DNA of 16,259 nucleotides. Origin: CAYRGE01 sp964423985 (lineage in GTDB: Bacteria > Patescibacteriota > Minisyncoccia > Phycocordibacterales > CAYRGE01). The notes under the pieces are model-generated. The model was not told where the DNA came from. It did no database searches and saw only the letters and a program-made list of their open reading frames with translations. A program made the translations under genes and the position numbers. This document shows, piece by piece, positions 6,620-14,201 of this stretch (within the stretch, counting starts at the first letter, position 1; the number at the start of each line of letters is the position of its first letter). The stretch covers positions 1 through 16,259 of the forward strand of contig CAYRGE010000012.1 of assembly GCA_964423985.1 (NCBI GenBank), written 5' to 3'.

Positions 6620-7651
6620 ATGGCAGTAATTACTTTTAACTCAAAACAAGCCGCAAAACGCCTGCTTTTAACACTTCCTGAAAGAGGTCGCGATGTTTTA
6701 GTTCAGCGGTTTGGTCTTGGTAAAAACACCAAACGAACAACCCTTGAATCAATAGGAAATACATACGGGATTACTCGCGAACGAGTACGGCAGATTGAGA
6801 ATGCTACACTTGCACTGGCAAGAAAGTCTAGTGCGGCTAAAAAAGAAGAGCATACATTTAATGAGTTGCGCAAGTTTATTAAATCTCTAGGGGGTGTTGT
6901 GAGTGAAGATTATTTACTAGAGTCTATCTCAAAAGATAAAAGCATACAAAATCACGCATATTTATTACTAGTTTTGGGAGAGCAAATCAAAAACGAGAAA
7001 GAAAGTAGACACTTCAAAAAGCGGTGGATTGTAGATGACGAGGTTGCGGGCGAGGTTCATCGTGTGTTGCGTAAGGTACATAAAAATTTTTCTGAAGAAG
7101 ATCTTTTTTCGGAAAGAGAAATAGTAAGTGCCTTTTTGAGGCATTTAGAAGAAGTTTCAGAGCATTATAAAAACGAAGAAATAATTAAACAATGGTTGTC
7201 GGTTTCAAAAGAAATAGGTAAAAACTCACTAGGTGAATGGGGAACAGCAACAAGTCCGAATATTAATGTCCGTGGAATGCGTGATTATGCATATCTTGTA
7301 ATGCGGCGACATGGATCGCCTATGCACTTCAGAGAGGTGTCAGAATCAATAGTTGATATATTTAAAAAGAGATCTCATACTGCTACTTGTCATAATGAAT
7401 TAATAAAAGATAAGCGATTCGTTCTTGTTGGAAGAGGTTTGTATGCGTTGTCTGAATGGGGTTATGAAAAAGGTGTAGTAAAAAATGTTATTGAAAAAAT
7501 TCTTGAAACAAAAAGCCCACTAACTAGTAAAGAAATTGTTGAAAAAGTACTGAAAGAAAGATATGTAAAAGAAAACACAGTTTTAGTTAACCTTCAATAT
7601 CACAAGCAATTTAAAAGAGATTCAAAAGGGAGGTACTATCTTGATTTGTAG
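6620..7651 (+). CDS. Sigma-region-4-like / HARE-HTH transcriptional regulator
   Basis: The 343-residue soluble protein begins with a sigma-70 region 4-like unit (residues 12-65: LPERGRDVLVQRFGLG, then TLESIGNTYGITRERVRQIEN, a classic region 4.2 helix-turn-helix at 41-62). A helical middle (70-210) follows. The C-terminus has a HARE-HTH-type winged helix (about 217-280: MRDYAYLVMRRHGSPMHFRE...GRGLYALSEWG), as in the RNA polymerase delta subunit, and a second winged-helix-like unit (285-343, PLTSKEIVEKVL...YYLDL). Regions 2 and 3 are missing, so it is not a complete sigma factor. It may bind promoters or RNA polymerase as an accessory regulator. It is the first gene of a co-directional run, with only 12 bp to the next gene. 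Confidence 0.8.
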   Translation: MAVITFNSKQAAKRLLLTLPERGRDVLVQRFGLGKNTKRTTLESIGNTYGITRERVRQIENATLALARKSSAAKKEEHTFNELRKFIKSLGGVVSEDYLLESISKDKSIQNHAYLLLVLGEQIKNEKESRHFKKRWIVDDEVAGEVHRVLRKVHKNFSEEDLFSEREIVSAFLRHLEEVSEHYKNEEIIKQWLSVSKEIGKNSLGEWGTATSPNINVRGMRDYAYLVMRRHGSPMHFREVSESIVDIFKKRSHTATCHNELIKDKRFVLVGRGLYALSEWGYEKGVVKNVIEKILETKSPLTSKEIVEKVLKERYVKENTVLVNLQYHKQFKRDSKGRYYLDL

Positions 7652-7663
7652 TAAACTATATTA

Positions 7664-8878
7664 ATGCAACAGCAATTTATAGAATTATTGAGTACTGTTT
7701 TTACGGTCATTTTGTTTTTTCTTGATATAGCTTTTATATGGTTGCCGATTGTTCTTGCTATATCACTTTATGTTATCTGGATGCGAGCAATTAGGGCAGA
7801 ATGGATTGCAAAGATTGACTGGGTAATGCTTGAAATGAAGCTACCACAAGAAATAAGAAAGACACCACAAGCAATGGAAATTGTTTTAAATGGCCTTTAT
7901 CAAGGATCTAAGGGAAGCTGGCTAGACAAGGTCTCTAAAGGGCGTCTTAAGAATTGGTTTTCTTTAGAACTTGTTTCAATTGAGGGGAATGTTAAATTTT
8001 TTATTAGAACACCAACAATGTTTAGAGATGTAATTGAAGCTCAAATATATTCACAATATCCAACAATAGAAATATATGAAGTGCCAGACTATACAAGAGA
8101 TGTTGACTACAAAGGAAAAGATTCCGAGTGGAGTGTGTGGGGAGCAGAGTTTAAATTACAAAAAGAGGACGCATATCCCATAAGAACATACATTGACTAT
8201 GGTATGGACAGAGAGGGGGTAAAGGAGGAAGAAAAAACTGATCCAATGACTAGCACAATTGAATACCTGGGGTCATTAGGAAGGGGTGAGCAAGCGTGGA
8301 TTCAAATTTTAATACAGACAGCTGGTAGTCGTTTTTCAAAACCTGGAAAATGGTTTAAGAAAGAGGGGTGGAAAGAGCAAGGAGAAGCACTTATTAAGAA
8401 AATCTCTGATAAGGCAAAAAAAGACGGAGCTATTTTTTCTATGCTCAGTAAAAGCGACGACAGAAAAGTTGAAGCAATTGAACGAAACATATCAAAACTA
8501 GGTTTTGATTGTGGTATTCGCACAATCTATCTTGCTCGTGATGATACATTTCGCCCATCTATGATTCAAGGTATGGTTGGTGCATTTAGACAATATAATT
8601 CTAATCAACTCAATGGATTTAAGCCCACAAACTCAACCTCTATTGATTTTCCATGGCAAGATTTTAGAAAGATTCGCCTTACAAAAATGAAAAAAAATAT
8701 GATTGATGCATATAAGAGGCGTTCGTATTTTTATTTACCATACAAAAAAACTCCATTTACACTAAATACAGAAGAGCTTGCTACAATTTTTCATTTTCCA
8801 GGTAGTGTGGCAGGAACACCAACATTTGGTAGGATTCAATCAAAGAAAAGCGAACCACCTATGCATTTACCACAATAG
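7664..8878 (+). CDS. Conserved membrane protein resembling the N-terminal half of CPR type IV coupling proteins
   Basis: The 404-residue protein has one or two N-terminal hydrophobic helices (about 8-41) followed by a long soluble region with no active-site motif that I can recognise. Recognisable stretches are VKFFIRTPTMFRDVIEAQIY, a GEQAWIQILIQ strand, and the C-terminal TEELATIFHFPG...TPTFGRIQSKK...PPMHLPQ. From memory, this last arrangement sits just before a VirD4/HerA-type ATPase domain in many Patescibacteria proteins. Here the protein stops at that point and no ATPase follows, so the ATPase partner may be encoded elsewhere or be absent. The family (possibly the one named DUF8128) needs a profile search. 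It follows the regulator by 12 bp. Confidence 0.65.
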   Translation: MQQQFIELLSTVFTVILFFLDIAFIWLPIVLAISLYVIWMRAIRAEWIAKIDWVMLEMKLPQEIRKTPQAMEIVLNGLYQGSKGSWLDKVSKGRLKNWFSLELVSIEGNVKFFIRTPTMFRDVIEAQIYSQYPTIEIYEVPDYTRDVDYKGKDSEWSVWGAEFKLQKEDAYPIRTYIDYGMDREGVKEEEKTDPMTSTIEYLGSLGRGEQAWIQILIQTAGSRFSKPGKWFKKEGWKEQGEALIKKISDKAKKDGAIFSMLSKSDDRKVEAIERNISKLGFDCGIRTIYLARDDTFRPSMIQGMVGAFRQYNSNQLNGFKPTNSTSIDFPWQDFRKIRLTKMKKNMIDAYKRRSYFYLPYKKTPFTLNTEELATIFHFPGSVAGTPTFGRIQSKKSEPPMHLPQ

Positions 8879-8926
8879 GCGTTGATGAGTTTTTGTGGTA
8901 ATTAACATTGAATTTAACAATCGTAT

Positions 8927-9946
8927 ATGAGAAAATATTTACTTGGATTTGAAAAAATAAAAACTGCTATTTTGCGTGGAGATTATTTTAAGGATAACTT
9001 AATTAAGTTATCTGCATTGTTGCTTGTTATGTTTTTTATTGTGTGGGCGTTTGTTTTATTGAGTGCTCCAGCTTCTTTTCCAAAAGGAGAAAAAATATCA
9101 ATAAAAGAAGGAATGACACTCAATCAAATATCAGCCTTGCTGGAAAAAAATAATGCTATAAGGTCGCCATTTTTGTTTGAGGCTTTAGTAATTCTTCGCA
9201 CAGGAGAAGAGGGGGTGATTGCTGGTGAATATTTTTTGTATGAACCAATAAATGTATTTGATTTATCGGCAAGACTAACACAAGGTCTATTTGGTATTGA
9301 AAAAATTCGCATAACTTTTCCAGAAGGCTCAACAACAGCAGATATGGCGGCTATTTTAAGTAAAAATATTCCAACATTTGATCATGAGTTGTTTTTTTCA
9401 TTAGCCAAAGAAAAAGAGGGTTATTTATTTCCAGACACATATTTCTTTTTTTCAAATGTCGGAGCAAAGCAGGTCGTGGAAAATATGAGAGAAAATTTTG
9501 ATATGCGTATTTTAGGAATAGAGGAAAAAATAAAGGCATCTGGTCGCTCTCTTGAAGATATTGTAATAATGGCTTCGCTTATTGAAAGAGAGACAAACAC
9601 AGAAAAAGATAGACGGCTCGTATCTAGTGTCCTTTGGAATAGGATTGACGCAGATATGTTACTTCAAGTTGATGCGGTTTTTGGGTACATAATGGATAAA
9701 ACCACCTTTGAGCTGACTGCTGAAGATTTAAGAATTGATTCACCACACAATACTTATAAACATAAAGGGTTGCCCATTTCTCCCATTGCAAACCCTGGAA
9801 TAGATTCACTAAAAGCCGCAGCATCTCCAACACCAACAGAATATATGTTTTTTTTATCTGATAGAAATGGAAAAATGTATTACGCTATAGATTTTGAGGG
9901 GCATAAAAAAAACAGAGCGCTTTATTTACACTATCCTCCGTTGTAG
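8927..9946 (+). CDS. mltG: Endolytic murein transglycosylase MltG (YceG-like)
   Basis: The 339-residue, inner-membrane-anchored enzyme cleaves nascent peptidoglycan strands and helps set glycan length. A cytoplasmic N-terminus and one transmembrane helix (about 28-49) lead to a LysM-like subdomain (KGEKISIKEGMTLNQISALL) and the YceG catalytic domain. Landmarks are EGYLFPDTYFF, MASLIERETN (215-224, containing the catalytic glutamate), SVLWNRI, LQVDAVFGY, SPHNTYKHKGLPISPIANPG and SLKAAASP. The length matches the family closely. Its presence implies peptidoglycan synthesis. The start at 8927 is the first ATG before the hydrophobic region; no Shine-Dalgarno is visible. Confidence 0.93.
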   Translation: MRKYLLGFEKIKTAILRGDYFKDNLIKLSALLLVMFFIVWAFVLLSAPASFPKGEKISIKEGMTLNQISALLEKNNAIRSPFLFEALVILRTGEEGVIAGEYFLYEPINVFDLSARLTQGLFGIEKIRITFPEGSTTADMAAILSKNIPTFDHELFFSLAKEKEGYLFPDTYFFFSNVGAKQVVENMRENFDMRILGIEEKIKASGRSLEDIVIMASLIERETNTEKDRRLVSSVLWNRIDADMLLQVDAVFGYIMDKTTFELTAEDLRIDSPHNTYKHKGLPISPIANPGIDSLKAAASPTPTEYMFFLSDRNGKMYYAIDFEGHKKNRALYLHYPPL

Positions 9947-10013
9947 CGCAAAACACCTAAAACACCACAAACAGTATTGTTGGTTGAACTCAATTACTAT
10001 TTGTAATATATTT

Positions 10014-11102
10014 ATGACACACTTAAAAGCCAAAGGAAAAGTATTTGTGGGGTTATCTGGTGGAGTGGATAGCTCTACTTCAGCTGCAATTTTAAAAAAA
10101 GAAGGGTACAGTGTTGTTGGTGTTTTTATAAAGGTTTGGCACCCAGATTTTTTGCCATGTACTTGGAAGGAGGAACGACTAGATGCTATGAGGGTGGCAG
10201 CTTGTTTAGAAATTCCATTCAGAGAATTAGATCTTGAAAAAGAATATAAAAAAGAAGTAGTTGACTATATGGTAAAAGAATATAAAGAGGGCAGAACACC
10301 AAATCCTGATGTTGTGTGTAACAAATATGTAAAGTTCGGTGGCTTCTTTGAATATGCTATGAGGCGTGGTGCTGACTTTATTGCGACTGGGCACTATGCA
10401 CAAACAAAACAGGGTTTAGACGGCAAAATAGAGACAACTAGACTGGTAAAGGGAGTAGATGCGGGTAAAGATCAAAGTTATTTTTTGTGGACAATAACAC
10501 AAAGAGAACTTTCAAAAACACTGTTTCCTATTGGAGGGTATGAAAAATCAAAAGTAAGAAAGATGGCAAAAAAATTTGGACTTCTCACGGCACAAAAAAA
10601 AGACAGCCAAGGGCTGTGTTTTATGGGCCGCCTTAATATGCGTAATTTTTTAAAAGAGTTTATTGAGGAAAAAAAAGGAGCTGTGTTGAATGAAGAAGGC
10701 GAAGTGATTGGAGAACATAGCGGTGCGTTTTATTATACCATAGGACAGAGGCACGGCTTTGTTGTTGTTGAAAAAAACACAAACGACACTCCATATTATA
10801 TTTCAAAAAAAGACATTAAGAAAAACACTATTACGGTTACTCAAAAGAAAAAACTTGAAAGTGTGGCAGGTGTCAAAAAAGTGACTATAAAAAATACAAA
10901 CTGGATTTCTGGACCACCTAAAAAAGATAAAAAATATAAAGCCCAGATTAGATATAGGGGAAATTTACACCAATGTACGGTCTTTGTTAAAAATGAGCAA
11001 ATTGCAGAAATATTATTTACAGATATAATAATTATATCTAAAGGGCAATCGTTGGTTTTATATGATGGTAGTGATTGCATTGGTGGTGGTGTTATAGACT
11101 AG
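10014..11102 (+). CDS. mnmA: tRNA-specific 2-thiouridylase MnmA
   Basis: The 362-residue enzyme adds sulfur to C2 of the wobble uridine in tRNA-Gln, -Lys and -Glu. The P-loop SGGVDSS (15-21) binds ATP. TPNPDVVCNKYVKF carries catalytic Cys102, and DSQGLCFMG carries the second Cys202, both where the E. coli enzyme has them. ATGHYAQ, GQRHGF and the C-terminal beta-barrel (IRYRGNLHQCTV) are also present. The frame is open upstream to an ATG at 9894, but that start would overlap the last 18 codons of mltG and add 40 unlikely residues. MTHLKAKGKVFVGLSGG at 10014 is the proper N-terminus. One substrate, tRNA-Gln(TTG), is encoded 1.4 kb downstream. Confidence 0.95.
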   Translation: MTHLKAKGKVFVGLSGGVDSSTSAAILKKEGYSVVGVFIKVWHPDFLPCTWKEERLDAMRVAACLEIPFRELDLEKEYKKEVVDYMVKEYKEGRTPNPDVVCNKYVKFGGFFEYAMRRGADFIATGHYAQTKQGLDGKIETTRLVKGVDAGKDQSYFLWTITQRELSKTLFPIGGYEKSKVRKMAKKFGLLTAQKKDSQGLCFMGRLNMRNFLKEFIEEKKGAVLNEEGEVIGEHSGAFYYTIGQRHGFVVVEKNTNDTPYYISKKDIKKNTITVTQKKKLESVAGVKKVTIKNTNWISGPPKKDKKYKAQIRYRGNLHQCTVFVKNEQIAEILFTDIIIISKGQSLVLYDGSDCIGGGVID

Positions 11103-11138
11103 AAATTGTGCGACATCTTTTCTTAAAAAAATAAAAAA

Positions 11139-11996
11139 ATGAAATCAGAACAAGCATTTATAACTAAGGCTTCAGGAGAAAAAGAACTATTTTCGTCTGA
11201 GAAACTAAAAAGATCGCTCAGCAATGCTGGAACAAGGTCAGAACTTGTGGACGATATGGTGTCTTACATAGAGCGAGGGTTACGAGAGGGTATGACTACC
11301 GATGAAATACACAAGTCCGCACTTATGCTTCTTAATGAGAGGGCTGAGCTTGTGGCAGTCAAATATAACTTAAGAAAAGCAGTAATGCAACTTGGTCCAG
11401 ATGGATTTCCTTTTGAGCGGCTAGTTGGAGAAATATTAAAATCACAAGGATATAAAGTAAAAATTGGACAAATGCTTCAAGGGGAGTGCATTGAGCACGA
11501 GGTTGATGTTTTAGCCGAAAAAGATCATAAGCATATTTTTGTGGAGGCAAAATTTCATAATAAACAAGGGATAAAAACAGACTTAAAAACTACTCTTTAT
11601 GTGCAAAGTAGATTTGAAGACATAGTTAATGCGCGTGAAAACCATACGCGTAAATTTGCACAACAACCTAAAATTCACAAAGGATGGTTAATTACAAACA
11701 CAAAACTTACTGCAAAAGCAAAGGAGTATGGTCGGTGCAAGGGGCTTGTTTTAATAGGTTGGAATTATCCACAAAAAGGAAACTTACAAGACTTAATAAC
11801 AAAAGCAGGTATTCACCCTTTAACATGTCTATCTTTAATCAATTATAAACAAAAAAAAGAACTATTAAATGCTGGAGCTTTATTATGTAGGGACCTTAGA
11901 AACAAGCATGGTTTTCTAAGTAATATTGGTTTTGATAAAAACAAAATAGATAGAGTAATGAGAGAAATAGATTATGTTTGTGGTTTAACTGTTTAG
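11139..11996 (+). CDS. ATP-cone domain fused to an Mrr-type restriction endonuclease domain
   Basis: In this 285-residue protein, residues 3-92 form an ATP-cone (ITKASGEKELFSSEKLKRSL...TTDEIHKSALMLL), the nucleotide-sensing module known from ribonucleotide reductase and NrdR. Residues 93-200 form a PD-(D/E)xK nuclease fold of the Mrr family: FERLVGEILKSQGYKV, then EHEVDV (Asp123) and FVEAK (Glu136, Lys138). The last 85 residues (LLNAGALLCRDLRNKHGFLSNIGF) may form a small DNA-binding domain. The catalytic residues are intact. It is a plausible nucleotide-gated DNA nuclease for defence or repair. No methyltransferase lies nearby. The architecture is known in other bacteria, but the biological role is not settled. 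Confidence 0.85.
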   Translation: MKSEQAFITKASGEKELFSSEKLKRSLSNAGTRSELVDDMVSYIERGLREGMTTDEIHKSALMLLNERAELVAVKYNLRKAVMQLGPDGFPFERLVGEILKSQGYKVKIGQMLQGECIEHEVDVLAEKDHKHIFVEAKFHNKQGIKTDLKTTLYVQSRFEDIVNARENHTRKFAQQPKIHKGWLITNTKLTAKAKEYGRCKGLVLIGWNYPQKGNLQDLITKAGIHPLTCLSLINYKQKKELLNAGALLCRDLRNKHGFLSNIGFDKNKIDRVMREIDYVCGLTV

Positions 11997-12047
11997 GTAT
12001 TATTTTTGGATTGTTTGAAATTATTGTAAATAAACATATTTAAGAAT

Positions 12048-12380
12048 ATGGAAACATTTGAAGAATATCAAAAAAAGACACAAAAAACAGCACTATATCC
12101 TAGCGTTGGCAATAACTTTATATACCCGACACTAGGTCTTGTTGGTGAAGCTGGAGAGGTGGCAGAAAAAATAAAAAAAGTGCTTCGTGATGATGGGGGT
12201 GAGATTCTTCCTGAAAAAAGAGAAGAGATAAAAAAAGAACTCGGCGATGTGTTGTGGTATTTATCACAAATTGCTACAGAGTTAAATTTATCACTAGAAG
12301 AAATTGCAGAGCTTAATATACTAAAGACAACATCTCGTGCTGGGCGTGGCAAAATAAAAGGCAGTGGCGATAATAGGTAG
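12048..12380 (+). CDS. MazG-type nucleoside triphosphate pyrophosphohydrolase
   Basis: The 110-residue all-alpha enzyme of the MazG/MazG-like superfamily hydrolyses NTPs or dNTPs to the monophosphate and PPi (house-cleaning). The metal-binding residues are present: GLVGEAGEVAEK (Glu34, Glu37) and KKELGDVLWYL (Glu64, Asp67). The ending SRAGRGKIKGSGDNR is typical of short stand-alone members. It is the last gene of the operon, 51 bp after the ATP-cone nuclease, so a nucleotide-pool enzyme sits next to a nucleotide-sensing nuclease. Substrate preference cannot be read from the sequence. Confidence 0.9.
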   Translation: METFEEYQKKTQKTALYPSVGNNFIYPTLGLVGEAGEVAEKIKKVLRDDGGEILPEKREEIKKELGDVLWYLSQIATELNLSLEEIAELNILKTTSRAGRGKIKGSGDNR

Positions 12381-12387
12381 TAAATTG

Positions 12388-12432
12388 TTAGTTTATGTTA
12401 TACTGTTTTTTTAGATAGTACACATAAACTAA
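12388..12432. promoter_or_regulatory. Extended -10 promoter candidate inside an 11-bp inverted repeat
   Basis: TTAGTTTATGT (12388-12398) and ACATAAACTAA (12422-12432) are perfect inverted arms. An extended -10, TGTTATACT (12396-12404), begins within the left arm. It is about 125 bp upstream of tRNA-Gln and could drive it. No good -35 was found. The palindrome could instead be an operator or the 3' hairpin of the MazG-type gene. Confidence 0.35.
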
Positions 12433-12529
12433 TAAAGTGACTGAGGTGTTCTGTGCTTGTTTGCTATTGATTTATTTGTAGTATTTGGGTATTATTTTTA
12501 TGGCGATGATGCAGTTTGTGCATATATTT

Positions 12530-12600
12530 TGCCGGGTCGTCTAATGGTAGGACACCAGGTTTTGGTCCTGGGTATCGGGGTTCGAGTCCCTGCCCGGCAG
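12530..12600 (+). tRNA. tRNA-Gln (anticodon TTG)
   Basis: This is a complete cloverleaf. The acceptor stem TGCCGGG (12530-12536) pairs with CCCGGCA (12593-12599), with discriminator G12600. The D-loop contains AATGGTAGGAC. The anticodon stem CCAGG/CCTGG encloses the loop TTTTGGT with anticodon TTG at 12562-12564. The T-arm CGGGG-TTCGAGT-CCCTG (12576-12592 or so) is canonical. The 3' CCA is not encoded, since CTA follows. TTG reads CAA and CAG (Gln), and its wobble U is a substrate of the MnmA encoded upstream. Confidence 0.95.
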
Positions 12601-12705
12601 CTATAACAACCTTAACGACGACCGCAAAGCGTTGGAGTTTAGGTATAGACCTGTTGCTGTCGGCTGGGACTCAAACCGAGCGACGGCGAAGCTCGCCTTT
12701 GGCGA

Positions 12706-12866
12706 CATCACTAGAGTTTATCTGTCATTGCGAGCTCTATTTGTCGTCACTAGAGTTTATCTGTCATTGCGAGGAACGAAGCAATCCAGAGTTGTCGTTT
12801 CAATAATAAAGTTTCATACTATTTGCTTCGTCGCTCCATTTCATTCTACTTCTCGCAAAGACGAGA
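12706..12866. repeat. Composite palindromic element, copy 3 (20-bp units plus inverted core)
   Basis: Three units of 20, 19 and 20 bp (12706-12764: CATCACTAGAGTTTATCTGT, CATTGCGAGCTCTATTTGT, CGTCACTAGAGTTTATCTGT) precede the left core arm (CATTGCGAGGAACGAAGCAA from 12765) and an inverted right arm (TTGCTTCGTCGCTCC...CTTCTCGCAAAGACG, ending near 12863). The linker holds TTTCATACTA, as in copy 2, so the two belong to the same subfamily. It lies between tRNA-Gln and the DsbA-like gene. The stretch 12601-12705 is more GC-rich; I recognise nothing in it beyond a weak GGCGA-AGC-TCGCC hairpin at 12685-12697. Confidence 0.8.
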
Positions 12867-12906
12867 TGGATGAAGCCCCTTGAATGTCACGAGTGGGGTT
12901 GGCTTA

Positions 12907-12915
12907 TGGTATACT
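12907..12915 (+). promoter_or_regulatory. Extended -10 promoter for the DsbA-like gene
   Basis: TGGTATACT (TG at 12907-12908, TATACT at 12910-12915) is a good extended -10, 50 bp upstream of the ATG at 12966 and just past the palindromic element. No matching -35 is seen at normal spacing, as is common for extended -10 promoters. Confidence 0.45.
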
Positions 12916-12965
12916 ATAAAATTATAAATAGATTGGCTGCACTTATTAACTAAATAAAAATAAAA

Positions 12966-13733
12966 ATGCAAGAAAAACATAAAAATATCTTTCTTATACC
13001 TGTATCAATAGCAATTGCTGGGCTTTTAATTGCTGGAGCTGTTGTGTTGTCAAATAAACAAGAAACAACACCAGAACCTAAAGCAGGAATTACTGGCGAG
13101 ACCCAAATTGATGGGAATACTGCACCGTCAAACAAGCAAGAAGTTGAAAAACAAAAAATTTCAATTGATAACATAATGCCTATTACTCAAAATGATAATA
13201 TTTTAGGGAGACATGACGCAGAGGTAATTATTGTTACATATTCTGATTTTAGATGTCCGTTTTGTCAACAATTTCATGATACAACGAAAAAAATAATGGA
13301 TGAGTTTGGAAAAAGCGGGCAAGTTGCGTTGGTGTATAGACATTTTCCTATTATGCAGAATTCGCAAATGATGGCAATAGCATCTGAGTGTGCCGCAGAA
13401 ATTGGCGGGAATAAAAGTTTTTGGGAGTTTGTCAATGTTTCTTTTGAGTATTTAACAACCAGAAAAGCTATAGACACAACAGCACTTACTCAGCTAGTTG
13501 AAAAAATTGGGCTAGACAAAACAGGGTTTAGTGCTTGTATGGTAAGTGGCAAACATGATGCTAAGGTTCAAAAAGATAAAGAGAATGGATTTGCAACAGG
13601 AGCGGAAGGTGCGCCGTGGAGTATTTTGGTTGCAAGAAATGGACAAAAACTTTCACTAAATGGAGCACAGCCATATGAAAAAGTGAAAGAACTTATTGAA
13701 TTAGCATTAAAAAACAAACCAATACAAAACTAA
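12966..13733 (+). CDS. Membrane-anchored DsbA-family thiol oxidoreductase
   Basis: The 255-residue protein has an N-terminal signal anchor (about 9-30), a flexible linker (31-75), then a thioredoxin-fold domain with a helical insertion. YSDFRCPFCQQFHD carries the redox-active CPFC (Cys97, Cys100). VYRHFPIMQNSQMMAIASECA is typical of the DsbA/BdbD-like thioredoxin_4 family, and Ala216-Pro217 supplies the expected cis-proline loop (GAEGAPWSI). The probable role is forming or shuffling disulfides in exported proteins, for example the Cys-containing surface proteins at the start of the window (inferred). No DsbB/VKOR partner is seen here. It appears to have its own promoter. Confidence 0.88.
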   Translation: MQEKHKNIFLIPVSIAIAGLLIAGAVVLSNKQETTPEPKAGITGETQIDGNTAPSNKQEVEKQKISIDNIMPITQNDNILGRHDAEVIIVTYSDFRCPFCQQFHDTTKKIMDEFGKSGQVALVYRHFPIMQNSQMMAIASECAAEIGGNKSFWEFVNVSFEYLTTRKAIDTTALTQLVEKIGLDKTGFSACMVSGKHDAKVQKDKENGFATGAEGAPWSILVARNGQKLSLNGAQPYEKVKELIELALKNKPIQN

Positions 13734-13822
13734 TTTATTGGTTTAAGAGAGAGTTGATCTATGTCGAGCAATTCTTATTAACAGTTTTTAACTAAAGAGC
13801 ATCTATTTACGATTATTTCTGT

Positions 13823-13828
13823 TATAAT
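13823..13828 (+). promoter_or_regulatory. Extended -10 box for a leaderless transcript
   Basis: TATAAT (13823-13828), preceded by TG at 13820-13821, lies six bases before the ATG at 13835. A start site seven bases past the -10 falls on the A of the ATG, so the mRNA would have no leader. No clear -35 is seen. Confidence 0.6.
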
Positions 13829-13834
13829 ATTTAT

Positions 13835-14164
13835 ATGGAAGGTTTTAAATTTGAACAAACACCAACAGAGCCAGAAGATAACTCGTCTGTTGAGAAATTA
13901 GAAAAAAACAACAATGACATCATTGAAGAAATTAGCGAAAAAGACTCTGCTTTTTTTGTGTCACTAAGAGAAGGGCTTGTTGGTTATTCAGAAGAAGATA
14001 CAGACAGAATTATTGAGCAAGTTGGAATGATGATTACCGAAGAGCAACAATCAAAAATATCAGAAGATAAACTAAGAGAATTCTTTCAAAAAAATCTCAA
14101 CACAATAAAGTCTGGTGAAAAAGAAATCCCGACACTCATAGAGGAATTAACCGAACTACACTAA
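13835..14164 (+). CDS. Small acidic hypothetical protein
   Basis: The 109-residue soluble protein is rich in Glu, Lys and Asn, with no signal peptide, membrane segment or cysteine. The N-terminal 30 residues look disordered (TPTEPEDNSS). The remainder is predicted to be helical and amphipathic (FFVSLREGLVGYSEEDTDRIIEQVGMMI, EEQQSKISEDKLREFFQKNL in pieces), possibly a helical bundle. I do not recognise the family. Coding status is supported by a well-placed promoter, normal composition and an ATG at the predicted transcript start. A palindromic repeat begins 37 bp after the stop. Confidence 0.7.
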   Translation: MEGFKFEQTPTEPEDNSSVEKLEKNNNDIIEEISEKDSAFFVSLREGLVGYSEEDTDRIIEQVGMMITEEQQSKISEDKLREFFQKNLNTIKSGEKEIPTLIEELTELH

Positions 14165-14201
14165 AATTACAAAAATCTTTAAAAGAGGCTGTTATTTCTG
14201 T

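Noticed and set aside
9983..10009. Separate promoter for mnmA (TAATAT at 10004-10009)
   Set aside because: It would place transcription start inside the start codon and lacks a good -35; co-transcription from upstream is simpler.
9894..10013. Upstream in-frame extension of mnmA (40 extra residues)
   Set aside because: It overlaps the mltG coding region, and the added residues do not resemble the MnmA N-terminus. The ATG at 10014 gives the standard start just before the P-loop.
12685..12697. GGCGA-AGC-TCGCC hairpin as the tRNA-Gln terminator
   Set aside because: The stem is only 5 bp with three T's after it and lies about 85 bp past the tRNA, which is too weak to call.
12516..12883. Two plus-strand ORFs over the tRNA and the repeat
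   Set aside because: They read through tRNA-Gln and the palindromic element, giving the typical spurious peptides of the repeat.
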